Source: JBGAKG01 sp044224495
GTDB taxonomy: Bacteria > Myxococcota_A > Polyangia > Polyangiales > Polyangiaceae
NCBI GenBank assembly: GCA_044224495.1
Contig: JBGAKG010000009.1
Location: 186,001-250,000, forward strand
DNA: 64,000 nucleotides
Direction of reading: 5' to 3'
The position numbers and the translations under genes are program-made. Below the pieces are notes generated by a model that ran no database searches, was not told the DNA's origin, and was given only the letters and a program-made list of their open reading frames with translations. Shown here piece after piece: positions 57,330 to 64,000 of this stretch. Every line of letters begins with the position of its first letter. The stretch's first letter is position 1.

Positions 57330-58193
57330 TCACTTCGCGTACACGTAGAACCCGCGGCCGCTCTTCCGGCCGAGCCACCCCGCAGCAACGAGGTTCCGGA
57401 GCAGCGTCGGCGCCCGGTACTTCGAGTCCCCGAAGTCGCGGTGCAGGACGTCGGCGATGAAGAGCACGGTGTCGAGCCCGATGAGATCGGCGAGCTCGAG
57501 GGGGCCCATCGGGTGATTGAGCCCGAGCTTCGCGCCCTGATCGATGTCTTCCTTCGTGCCGAGGCCCTGCTCGAGCGTGAAGATCGCCTCGCACAGCATC
57601 GGGATGAGCATCCGGTTCACGAGGAAGCCCGGTGCGTCGTTGCTGGTGACCACGGTCTTGCCCATCTTCTCGACGAGAGACTTTCCGAGCGCGTAGGTCG
57701 CGTCCGAGGTCTGGATCGCGCGCACGATCTCGACGAGCTTCATCAGCGGCGGCGGGTTCATGAAGTGGAGCCCCACCACCTCGGCCGGGCGCTTCGTGGA
57801 AGCGGCGAGCTTCGTCAGTGAGATCGACGAGGTGTTGCTCGCGAGGATCGCACCCGGGCGGAGCGCGGCGTCGCACGCGCGGAAGAGCTCGAGCTTCAGG
57901 GTGAGGTTCTCGGTCGCGGCCTCGACGACGACGTCGCAGTCCTTGAAGTCGGCCGGCGACGCGATCGGGGTGATGCGGCCGACGATCGCCTGCCGCGTCG
58001 CGTCCTCGAGCTTGCCCTTCTCGACCTGCTTCTTGAGGATCGCGTCGATCTTGCCGACGCCCTTCGTCGCGAGCTCGAGCGAGGCATCCGCGAGCCGCAC
58101 CGCGTAGCCGGCGGTGGCTGCGACCTGAGCGATGCCGCCGCCCATCTGTCCTGCGCCGAGAACACCAATCGTCCGAACGTCTTCGAGGTTCAT
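57330..58193 (-). CDS. 3-hydroxybutyryl-CoA dehydrogenase
   Basis: NAD(P)-dependent 3-hydroxyacyl-CoA dehydrogenase, 287 residues, the family's usual size. The N-terminal Rossmann fold has IGVLGAGQMGGGIAQV. Catalytic His and Glu lie in GLHFMNPPPLMKLVEIV, with NDAPGFLVNRMLIPML and LGLNHPMGPLELADLIGLD from the C-terminal domain. It oxidises short-chain 3-hydroxyacyl-CoA (or reduces acetoacetyl-CoA). The upstream same-strand neighbourhood has no partner; the enoyl-CoA hydratase gene lies downstream and is a metabolic neighbour. Confidence 0.92.
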   Translation of the reverse strand: MNLEDVRTIGVLGAGQMGGGIAQVAATAGYAVRLADASLELATKGVGKIDAILKKQVEKGKLEDATRQAIVGRITPIASPADFKDCDVVVEAATENLTLKLELFRACDAALRPGAILASNTSSISLTKLAASTKRPAEVVGLHFMNPPPLMKLVEIVRAIQTSDATYALGKSLVEKMGKTVVTSNDAPGFLVNRMLIPMLCEAIFTLEQGLGTKEDIDQGAKLGLNHPMGPLELADLIGLDTVLFIADVLHRDFGDSKYRAPTLLRNLVAAGWLGRKSGRGFYVYAK

Positions 58194-58256
58194 GGGCGGG
58201 CGAAGCTACCACACGTGGACGACGACAAACACGGCGACCGGTGGCAATCTCCACCC

Positions 58257-59096
58257 GTGCGGCGCGCTCTCCCACTGTTCGCCCTCGTCATGCTCGTGCT
58301 CGCCGCCTGCGCTCCGCCCACGCCGGTGGACCGCGCGCTGCAGAAGATGCGCATGAACGATCCGGACGAGGCGAAGAAGCTCCTCGAGGCCGATCTCGCC
58401 GAGCACCCCGACGACCTCGCCGCGCGGAAGCTCCTCGTTCGGGTCGAAGGCTTCCGCGGGAACCTCGACGCCGCGCGCGCGCAGGTCGACGAGCTCTCGA
58501 AGCGCCTGCCCGCGGGCGATCCCACGCCGTGGATCGAGCTCGGGCACGCGTACGAGCTCGCGCATCGCTTCGAAGAGGCGCTCGCCGCGTACGACGAAGC
58601 GGCCGCGCGTGCTCCGACCTCGCCGCTCGGCCCGCGCGAGGGCGGCATGCGGGCGGCGCGCTGGGGCGAGGCCGATGCAGCGAAGCCGCGCCTCGAAGAA
58701 GCGATCGCGCGCGGCGCGAACGACTCGGAGACGTTCCACGCGCTCGGGCTCGTGCTCGTCCACCTGAAGGACTGGGACGGCGCCGTCGCGGCGTACCAAC
58801 GTGGGATCAAGGCGAACCCGGACGACGACACGAACGTCCTCGGGCTCGCCACCGTCGCCGTCGCGCGTGGGGACGCGGCGTCCGCGCTCCGGGCCTACGA
58901 TCGCCTGCTCGCGAAGAACCCGCACTGGGCGGCGGGCGAGCTCGGTCGCGCGTGGGCGCTCGCGCGCCTCGGGCGGACGAAGGAGGCTTCGGCCGCGCTC
59001 GATCGCGCGGAGGAGCTCGGCGCCGAGAAGCCCTACGTCGAGAAGCAGCGCCACGATCTCGCGAGCGGGACGGCACCGGCGCCGCCGTCCCCGTAG
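58257..59096 (+). CDS. TPR-repeat lipoprotein
   Basis: The 279-residue product has a lipoprotein signal (MRRALPLFALVMLVLAAC, Cys18) and about six TPR units (PDEAKKLLEADLAEHPDDLAARKLLVRVEG, PWIELGHAYELAHRFEEALAAYDEAAARAP, FHALGLVLVHLKDWDGAVAAYQRGIKANP and so on). It is a periplasmic or outer-membrane scaffold. The frame is also open from a GTG at 58215, but the start at 58257 directly opens the signal peptide. It converges with the histidine kinase gene, leaving a 2-bp gap. Confidence 0.83.
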   Translation: MRRALPLFALVMLVLAACAPPTPVDRALQKMRMNDPDEAKKLLEADLAEHPDDLAARKLLVRVEGFRGNLDAARAQVDELSKRLPAGDPTPWIELGHAYELAHRFEEALAAYDEAAARAPTSPLGPREGGMRAARWGEADAAKPRLEEAIARGANDSETFHALGLVLVHLKDWDGAVAAYQRGIKANPDDDTNVLGLATVAVARGDAASALRAYDRLLAKNPHWAAGELGRAWALARLGRTKEASAALDRAEELGAEKPYVEKQRHDLASGTAPAPPSP

Positions 59097-59098
59097 CC

Positions 59099-60721
59099 TC
59101 AGGCCGACTCCGGCGGGACCGTCGGCTTGGGCGCATCGCCCGGGGGCAAGCGCACGATGAACGTCGTGCCCTCGCCCATCTGACTCGTCACCTCGATCGC
59201 TCCGCCGAGCTTGTTCACGATCCGCTGGCACACCCAGAGGCCGAGCCCGGTGCCTTCGCCCGACGTCTTCGTCGTGAAGAACGGGTCCCAGATCCGGGCG
59301 AGCACCTCGGCGCTCATGCCGACGCCGGTGTCGCTCACGCTGATGCAGGCCCGCCCCTCCGGGTCGGTGAAGGTCGCGACGACGATCCGGTGATGCTGCG
59401 CGTCGCCGGTCGGGATCGCGTGCGCGGCGTTCACGAGCAGGTTCAGGAACACCTGGCCCAGCCGCGCTTCGCTCCCGCGTACCGCAGGGATGACGCCGTA
59501 GCGCTTCTCGACCCGCGCGCGCGGCCGGATGTCGGGACCGGCGAGGTTCAACGACGCGTCGAGCACGCGCCGCGGATCGATCGGGAAGAGCGGTTCGTCG
59601 TCGCGCGAGAACGTGCGCAGATCCTGCACGATCGTGCGCACGCGCTCCGCGCCGTCGAGGGCGAGCTCGAGCATCTCGCGGAGCTGGGTCAGTCCCCGCT
59701 CCGCGCTCGCCGCGGCGGCGCTCCGCGCCTCGGGCGCCGCGGCGTCGCTCGTGAGCTGGGCGACGTCGGCGACGAGCTGCGGCAAGCGCCGCGAGAGCGC
59801 CACGTCGAGGTTGGCCTTGAGGTACGCGAGCGGGTTGTTGATCTCGTGCGCCACGCCCGCCGCGAGCGTGCCGACGGCGATCATGCGGTCGGCCTGCGCG
59901 AGCCGCGCTTGGACGACGCCGCGCTCGGTGAGCTCGCGGAGGACGGTGAGCACCGCGCGCTGTCCGTCGAACTCGACCTCGAGCGAGGCCGCCTCCATCG
60001 TGGCCCACGTCCCATCGCTGCGCTGGATGCGGAGCTCGCCGGGGGGCGACGAGCCGCCGTGGAGCATCACCTCGCGCCGCTCCGCCGAGCGCGCCCGGTC
60101 GTCGGGGTGGATGAAGCCGAAGATGTCCTTCGCGAAGTCCTCGTCGTCGGAGTAGCGGAGCGAACGCCGGATCGCGGGGTTCACGAAGAGGATCTTGCCC
60201 GCGAGCGAGTACACGACGACGCCATCGGGCAGGAGCTCGACGAGCCGGCGGAAGCGCTCGACCGACGCTCGCAGCGCCTCCTCGGACGCGCGCACGTTCG
60301 TGACGTCTTCGACCATCCCGAGCGCGAGCTCCACCGCGCCGGTCGCGTCGCGGAGCGGAGCGACCTGCATCGAAGCGATGATGCTCGTGCCGCTGGTCGT
60401 GGTCTCGTAGGGGCCCTCGTAGCGTGCGATCTCGCCGGAGAACGGGCGCTCGAGCGTGGGGAGGATGCGCTGGTCCCGAAGGCGCCGGAGGTCCAAGTTG
60501 TCGAGCGCCTCGCGCTTCGTGCGCAGGATCTCGACGAGCTTCGCGTTGAAGTGCCGAATGTGGAACGTGCGGTCGTAGACGAAGAGCCCGATCGGCGCCT
60601 GGTCGAAGAGGGTCCCGTAGTGCTCCGCCTTCTCGGCGGCCTCGCGGGCCCCTGCTGCGGCCGCGTGCGGAGCCTCGTCGTCGGCCCCTTCTCCGCCGCT
60701 CCCTCCATCCTTGTCCGCCAC
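59099..60721 (-). CDS. Soluble two-PAS sensor histidine kinase (orphan)
   Basis: Cytoplasmic kinase of 540 residues. A charged N-terminus is followed by PAS1 at about 30-150 (YGTLFDQAPIGLFVYDRTFHIRHFNAKL) and PAS2 at about 160-290 (RRLVELLPDGVVVYSLAGKILFVNPAI). HisKA with His in GTLAAGVAHEINNPLAYLKANL and HATPase_c (NLLVNAAHAIPTG, VSDTGVGM, DPFFTTKTSGEGTGLGL) complete it. No response regulator is nearby. The start is GTG 60721, chosen because TACGAT lies 6 nt upstream; the open frame beyond it overlaps the divergent small gene. Confidence 0.9.
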   Translation of the reverse strand: MADKDGGSGGEGADDEAPHAAAAGAREAAEKAEHYGTLFDQAPIGLFVYDRTFHIRHFNAKLVEILRTKREALDNLDLRRLRDQRILPTLERPFSGEIARYEGPYETTTSGTSIIASMQVAPLRDATGAVELALGMVEDVTNVRASEEALRASVERFRRLVELLPDGVVVYSLAGKILFVNPAIRRSLRYSDDEDFAKDIFGFIHPDDRARSAERREVMLHGGSSPPGELRIQRSDGTWATMEAASLEVEFDGQRAVLTVLRELTERGVVQARLAQADRMIAVGTLAAGVAHEINNPLAYLKANLDVALSRRLPQLVADVAQLTSDAAAPEARSAAAASAERGLTQLREMLELALDGAERVRTIVQDLRTFSRDDEPLFPIDPRRVLDASLNLAGPDIRPRARVEKRYGVIPAVRGSEARLGQVFLNLLVNAAHAIPTGDAQHHRIVVATFTDPEGRACISVSDTGVGMSAEVLARIWDPFFTTKTSGEGTGLGLWVCQRIVNKLGGAIEVTSQMGEGTTFIVRLPPGDAPKPTVPPESA

Positions 60722-60727
60722 GGCCCC

Positions 60728-60733
60728 ATCGTA
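60728..60733 (-). promoter_or_regulatory. -10-like hexamer TACGAT
   Basis: TACGAT ends 6 nt before the GTG at 60721 on the minus strand, the window's leaderless spacing. Confidence 0.45.
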
Positions 60734-60781
60734 GCGCGAGAGCTTGACGCGCGTCGCTGGCGGAAGAATGTTTCGCGTCCC

Positions 60782-61027
60782 ATGACGCGCTCGCCGGCGG
60801 ACGAAATCGACGACCTTTTCGAGGAGCTCGCGCAGCTCCTCAAGAACCCCGACGTGAACGCCGTCCTCGCGCAGCGCGGCGTCAACACGAGCCTGGCGCT
60901 GCTCGCGGCGGATGGACTGCACGCCTACCTCCGCGGCGACAAGGCGCGCGCGGCAACGGATCTCGGTGACTTCGCCGACGAAGTGAAATCGCGGATCGCC
61001 GCCACCAAGAAGGACGCTCCGTCGTGA
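60782..61027 (+). CDS. Small helical protein coupled to mtnA
   Basis: The 81-residue cytoplasmic protein is predicted all-helical (DEIDDLFEELAQLLKNPDVNAVLAQRG, SLALLAADGLHAYLRGDKARAATDLGDFADEVKSRI). Not recognised. Its stop overlaps the start of mtnA by 4 bp (GTGA), so the two are translated together. It is divergent from the histidine kinase gene by about 60 bp. Confidence 0.72.
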   Translation: MTRSPADEIDDLFEELAQLLKNPDVNAVLAQRGVNTSLALLAADGLHAYLRGDKARAATDLGDFADEVKSRIAATKKDAPS

Positions 61028-62061
61028 TCCCGCACCCGGCGCCGCTCTCCGGTGCCACCTACTCCGCGGCCGAGCTCTCTCCCTCGAACGACGCGGTGAT
61101 CGTCATGGATCAGCGCGCTCTCCCCGAGCGCGAGGTCTACCTCGAGCTCCGCGAGCTCGAGCCCGTGTGCGAGGCGATCCGGACCCTCACCGTGCGCGGC
61201 GCTCCCGCGATCGGCATCGCGGCGGCGTACGGCATGGTGATCGCGGCCGGGCAGGGGCTCGAGCTGGAGCGCGCGGCGGCGGACCTGCTCGCGACGCGCC
61301 CCACCGCCGTCAACCTGCGCCATGGGGTCGAGGCGATGCTCGCGGCCGCTCGCTCGGCGGGGCCGATGCAAGGCGCCGCGCTCGTCCGCTTGCTCGCCGA
61401 AGCCGCGCGCGCGTACCACCGCGCCGACGTCGAGGCGTGCCGCGCAATCGGGCGTCACGGCGCGGCCCTCCTCCCCGAGCGTGGGATCGTCCTCACGCAC
61501 TGCAACGCGGGCGCGCTCGCGACGGGCGGCTTCGGCACCGCGCTCGGCGTGATTCGCGCCGCGATCGAGGCCGGGAAATCGATCGACGTGCTCGCCGACG
61601 AGACGCGACCGCTCCTGCAGGGCGCGCGCCTCACGGCGTGGGAGCTCCACCGTGACGGGATCCCGGTCCGCGTGCTCACCGACTCGATGGCGGCCGTGAT
61701 GATGGCGCGCGGCGGCGTGGTCGCCGTGGTGGTCGGCGCGGATCGCATCGCGCGGAGCGGCGACGCCGCGAACAAAATCGGCACCTACGGTCTCGCGACG
61801 GTCGCGCACGCGCACGGCGTCCCGTTCTACGTCGCCGCGCCGTGGTCCACGGTGGACCTGCGGTGCGCCGATGGCGCTTCCATTCCGATCGAGGAGCGAC
61901 GCGCGGACGAGGTCACCCACCTCGGCGGCCGCATGCTCGTCCCGAGCGGCGTCGCGGTGGAGAACCCCAGCTTCGACGTGACGCCGGCCCGGCTCATCAC
62001 CCGGATCGTGACCGAGCGGGGGGCCGTTGCCCCGGCCGGCCTCGCTTCGCTCGCCGAGTGA
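61024..62061 (+). CDS. mtnA: S-methyl-5-thioribose-1-phosphate isomerase
   Basis: Methionine-salvage isomerase converting 5-methylthioribose-1-phosphate to 5-methylthioribulose-1-phosphate; 345 residues as usual. Motifs are IRTLTVRGAPAIGIAAAYG, VLTHCNAGALATGGFGTALG with the catalytic Cys, DSMAAVMMARGGV and VGADRIARSGDAANKIGTYGLA with the catalytic Asp, and TPARLITRIVTERG at the end. The GTG start overlaps the preceding stop (GTGA). No other mtn gene is nearby. Confidence 0.95.
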   Translation: MIPHPAPLSGATYSAAELSPSNDAVIVMDQRALPEREVYLELRELEPVCEAIRTLTVRGAPAIGIAAAYGMVIAAGQGLELERAAADLLATRPTAVNLRHGVEAMLAAARSAGPMQGAALVRLLAEAARAYHRADVEACRAIGRHGAALLPERGIVLTHCNAGALATGGFGTALGVIRAAIEAGKSIDVLADETRPLLQGARLTAWELHRDGIPVRVLTDSMAAVMMARGGVVAVVVGADRIARSGDAANKIGTYGLATVAHAHGVPFYVAAPWSTVDLRCADGASIPIEERRADEVTHLGGRMLVPSGVAVENPSFDVTPARLITRIVTERGAVAPAGLASLAE

Positions 62062-62073
62062 CCCTTTAAGCAC

Positions 62074-62079
62074 TAAGGT
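62074..62079 (+). promoter_or_regulatory. -10-like hexamer TAAGGT before lipA
   Basis: TAAGGT ends 7 nt before the GTG at 62087. It lies in the 25-bp gap after mtnA and could start a separate leaderless lipA transcript. Confidence 0.42.
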
Positions 62080-62086
62080 CTGACCC

Positions 62087-63124
62087 GTGACCGAACGCTT
62101 TGCCCCCAAGCCCTCGTGGCTCAAGGTCCGCGCCCCCGGTGGCGAGACCTACACGCACCTCAAGGAGACGTTCCGCGCGCTCGATCTCCACACGGTCTGC
62201 GAAGAGGCGCGCTGCCCGAACGTCGGCGAGTGCTGGACCGAGGGCACGGCCACCGTGATGCTCCTCGGCGACACGTGCACGCGTGGCTGCCGCTTCTGCG
62301 CCGTCACGACCGGCAACCCGCGCGGCGCGGTCGACGGGCGCGAGCCCGAGCACGTCGCGCGCGCGCTGGCGAAGCTGGGCCTCCAGTACGTCGTCATCAC
62401 GATGGTCGATCGCGACGACCTGCTCGACGGTGGCGCGGGTCACGTCGCGAAGACGGTGTCGCGGCTCAAGGAGCTCCGGCCCGACATGCTGGTCGAGACG
62501 CTGCTCGGCGATTTCCAGGGCCACCTGGACTACGTCGACACCACCGCCTCCGCTGCGCCCGACGTGTGGGCGCACAACATCGAGGTCGTGAAGCGCCTCC
62601 AGCGCACCATCCGCGACGTGCGGTGCAGCTACGAGCAGTCGCTCGCGGTGCTGAAGCGCGTGAAGTCGCGCGACCCTTCGCGGATCACGAAGAGCTCGAT
62701 CATGGTCGGCATCGGAGAGACCGACGACGAGGTGATCGAGACGCTCGCCGACCTCCGCGCCGCCGGCGTGGATCTGGTGACGCTCGGCCAGTACCTGCGC
62801 CCGACGCCGAAGCACGCGCCGGTGGATCGTTACGTCGACCCGGCCACGTTCGAGCGCTTCGCGCAGGAAGCCCAGAAGATGGGCTTCGCGTTCGTCGCGA
62901 GCGCGCCGCTCGTGCGTTCCAGCTACAAGGCGGCCGAGGTGTTCGTTCGCAGCATCCTCAAGCCCGGCGATCGCGAGGGCGCGACGGCGCTTCTGTCGGA
63001 GCGGCTCGCCGAGGCGCAGGCCGCAGCGGCGCGGGTCGCGGGCGAAGCGCCGCGCTCGATGGCGGAGCTCGCGGCGCGGGCCGCGGGGAGCCTCGTCCCG
63101 GCGGGCTCGCTCGTCCGGCGGTAG
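62087..63124 (+). CDS. lipA: Lipoyl synthase
   Basis: Radical SAM enzyme inserting two sulfurs into octanoyl-lipoyl domains; 345 residues. The auxiliary-cluster cysteines are in EARCPNVGECW, the SAM cluster is CTRGCRFC, and the conserved RSSYKA closes the auxiliary cluster. Other hallmarks are KPSWLKVRAPGG at the start, VITMVDRDDLLDGGAGHV and VDLVTLGQYLRPTPKHAPV. The last 45 residues are an Ala/Arg-rich extension beyond the usual C-terminus. GTG start. Confidence 0.96.
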   Translation: MTERFAPKPSWLKVRAPGGETYTHLKETFRALDLHTVCEEARCPNVGECWTEGTATVMLLGDTCTRGCRFCAVTTGNPRGAVDGREPEHVARALAKLGLQYVVITMVDRDDLLDGGAGHVAKTVSRLKELRPDMLVETLLGDFQGHLDYVDTTASAAPDVWAHNIEVVKRLQRTIRDVRCSYEQSLAVLKRVKSRDPSRITKSSIMVGIGETDDEVIETLADLRAAGVDLVTLGQYLRPTPKHAPVDRYVDPATFERFAQEAQKMGFAFVASAPLVRSSYKAAEVFVRSILKPGDREGATALLSERLAEAQAAAARVAGEAPRSMAELAARAAGSLVPAGSLVRR

Positions 63125-63133
63125 GAGCGAAAG

Positions 63134-63991
63134 ATGCAGAACGCAAAGCTCTCGGTCGCGCTCGCCGCCGTGGCGCTGGGTGCGCTGCCGGCGCTCGCGG
63201 GGTGCCCGAAGAACGAAGAGGTGGGCACGCAGGCGGGGCCGCCCCTCACGATCGACCGCGACGCGAGCGCTTCGGCGCCGAGCGCCTCGACCGCGCCGGT
63301 CAGCCCGATCACGAGCGCCAGCGCGGCGCCGGTCGATGCGGGCGCGCAGCCGCCCGGTCCGGGGCTGCCTCCGCTCACCGCGGAGCTCGTCGACGTGGAT
63401 GCGAAGGGCTTCCATTGGGAGCACGTGGCGTGCGAGCAGCGCATCGTCGTCGTCGTCGACGGCACGGTGAAAGTGCTCGGCGAGACACTCGGCAAGGGCG
63501 ATGCGCTGACGGTGCGCGGGAAGGGCGCGTATGACGTCACGGGAACGAAGGCCGTGCTCGTCCGCGCGATCGCGCGCGGGGCGGGGGGGTGCGAGCCCGA
63601 GTCGTACTCGACGCTCGCCAAGAAGGTCTTCCGCGCCAAGAACGTGAAGCCACTCGTGTGGGCGGGCGGAGCGATGCAGGCGACGCTGCTCGTCGAGAAG
63701 GACGACGCGCCGCTCGCCTACGTGGGCTTGCTCGAAGGCACCGCGCCGGTGGCGGAGCACGTGCACGACGGCTCGTGGGAGGTCCTCTGCGCGATCGACG
63801 CGGCAGGCGACTTCACGCTGGCCGGTCAGAAGGCGCGCCTCGGGCCGCGCCAGTGCGTGAGCGTTCCGCCGGCGACGAAGCACGCGTGGTCGCCGGATGC
63901 AGGGTCGAAGCTCCGGGCGGTGCAGTTCTACGTCCCCGCCGGTCCCGAGCAACGCTTCCGAGGCCTCGCCGCGGCCGAGCACGATCGATGA
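63134..63991 (+). CDS. Exported lipoprotein with two cupin domains
   Basis: The 285-residue product has a signal with lipobox LAGC (Cys24) and a Ser/Ala/Pro-rich linker to about residue 75. A degenerate first cupin follows (EQRIVVVVDGTVKVLGETLGKGDALTVRGKGAYDVTG), then a clearer second one (APVAEHVHDGSWEVLCAIDAAGDFTLAGQKARLGPRQCVSVPPATKHAWSP). The latter has HxH, Glu and a distal His, so it may bind a metal. It lies in the periplasm or at the outer membrane. AGCGAAAG lies upstream; the gene follows lipA by 9 bp and may be co-transcribed. Confidence 0.78.
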   Translation: MQNAKLSVALAAVALGALPALAGCPKNEEVGTQAGPPLTIDRDASASAPSASTAPVSPITSASAAPVDAGAQPPGPGLPPLTAELVDVDAKGFHWEHVACEQRIVVVVDGTVKVLGETLGKGDALTVRGKGAYDVTGTKAVLVRAIARGAGGCEPESYSTLAKKVFRAKNVKPLVWAGGAMQATLLVEKDDAPLAYVGLLEGTAPVAEHVHDGSWEVLCAIDAAGDFTLAGQKARLGPRQCVSVPPATKHAWSPDAGSKLRAVQFYVPAGPEQRFRGLAAAEHDR

Positions 63992-64000
63992 GAGCGCTCG

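Overview
The window is a GC-rich (roughly 70 %) bacterial chromosome segment, densely packed on both strands. I infer a myxobacterium (Myxococcota, probably Polyangia). The reasons are the many lipoproteins with Asp/Ala/Gly-rich tails, a DUF1549/DUF1501 pair, MopE-type Cys/Asp repeats, a PilT-like motor, soluble orphan histidine kinases and a Wza-type exopolysaccharide locus. I see no rRNA, tRNA, CRISPR array, prophage or insertion sequence.

Layout. 1-4816 (minus strand) is an exopolysaccharide locus: a truncated probable outer-membrane beta-barrel, a short Wza-like lipoprotein, a Wzx flippase and an initiating sugar-phosphate transferase with an N-terminal MshEN-like domain. 4857-10792 holds an orphan histidine kinase, a patatin, a GH9 glycosidase and two coupled Pro/Gly-rich membrane proteins. 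10840-15017 is a two-gene lipid operon that resembles eukaryotic peroxisomal beta-oxidation: an SCP-x type thiolase and an SDR-MaoC-SCP2-SCP2-SCP2 multifunctional enzyme. 15116-31439 mixes lipoproteins, two ABC-F ATPases, two alpha/beta hydrolases, the DUF1501/DUF1549 pair and a zinc-ribbon/L12-like mini-protein. 31461-34452 has a DUF4185-like lipoprotein and an acyl-CoA dehydrogenase with a FadR-like operator upstream. 34582-39897 is a plus-strand cluster: a DUF2314 lipoprotein, an Asp/Asn beta-hydroxylase-like protein, an asparagine-synthetase-like enzyme without its glutaminase cysteine, an unknown protein and a cupin. 39910-44019 has a MopE-repeat protein, a small unknown and a PilT-like ATPase.

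The most unusual locus is 44032-48121. Six tandem, translationally coupled small genes are followed directly by a radical SAM/SPASM enzyme, then by a degenerate and a complete further copy of the small gene. Each small protein has an N-terminal zinc ribbon (CxxC...CPFC), a hydrophobic segment ending at a lipobox-like Cys, and a Pro/Gly/Asp-rich tail. Every tyrosine in the tails lies in a Y-[GT]-x-[PVA] motif. This looks like an undescribed precursor array plus maturase, possibly a modified lipoprotein or RiPP-like system.

48248-63991 holds an EI24/CysZ-like membrane protein, several lipoproteins, a GT39-type glycosyltransferase with an extreme acidic head, an enoyl-CoA hydratase and a 3-hydroxyacyl-CoA dehydrogenase, a PAS histidine kinase, mtnA, lipA and a cupin lipoprotein. 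Lipid metabolism recurs in three places (10.8-15 kb, 32.6-34.5 kb, 56-58 kb), each with inverted repeats nearby, which suggests local repressors. Across the window many first-of-operon genes carry a TAnnnT hexamer 6-9 nt before the start codon, as expected for leaderless transcripts, whereas internal genes use Shine-Dalgarno sites or stop/start overlaps.
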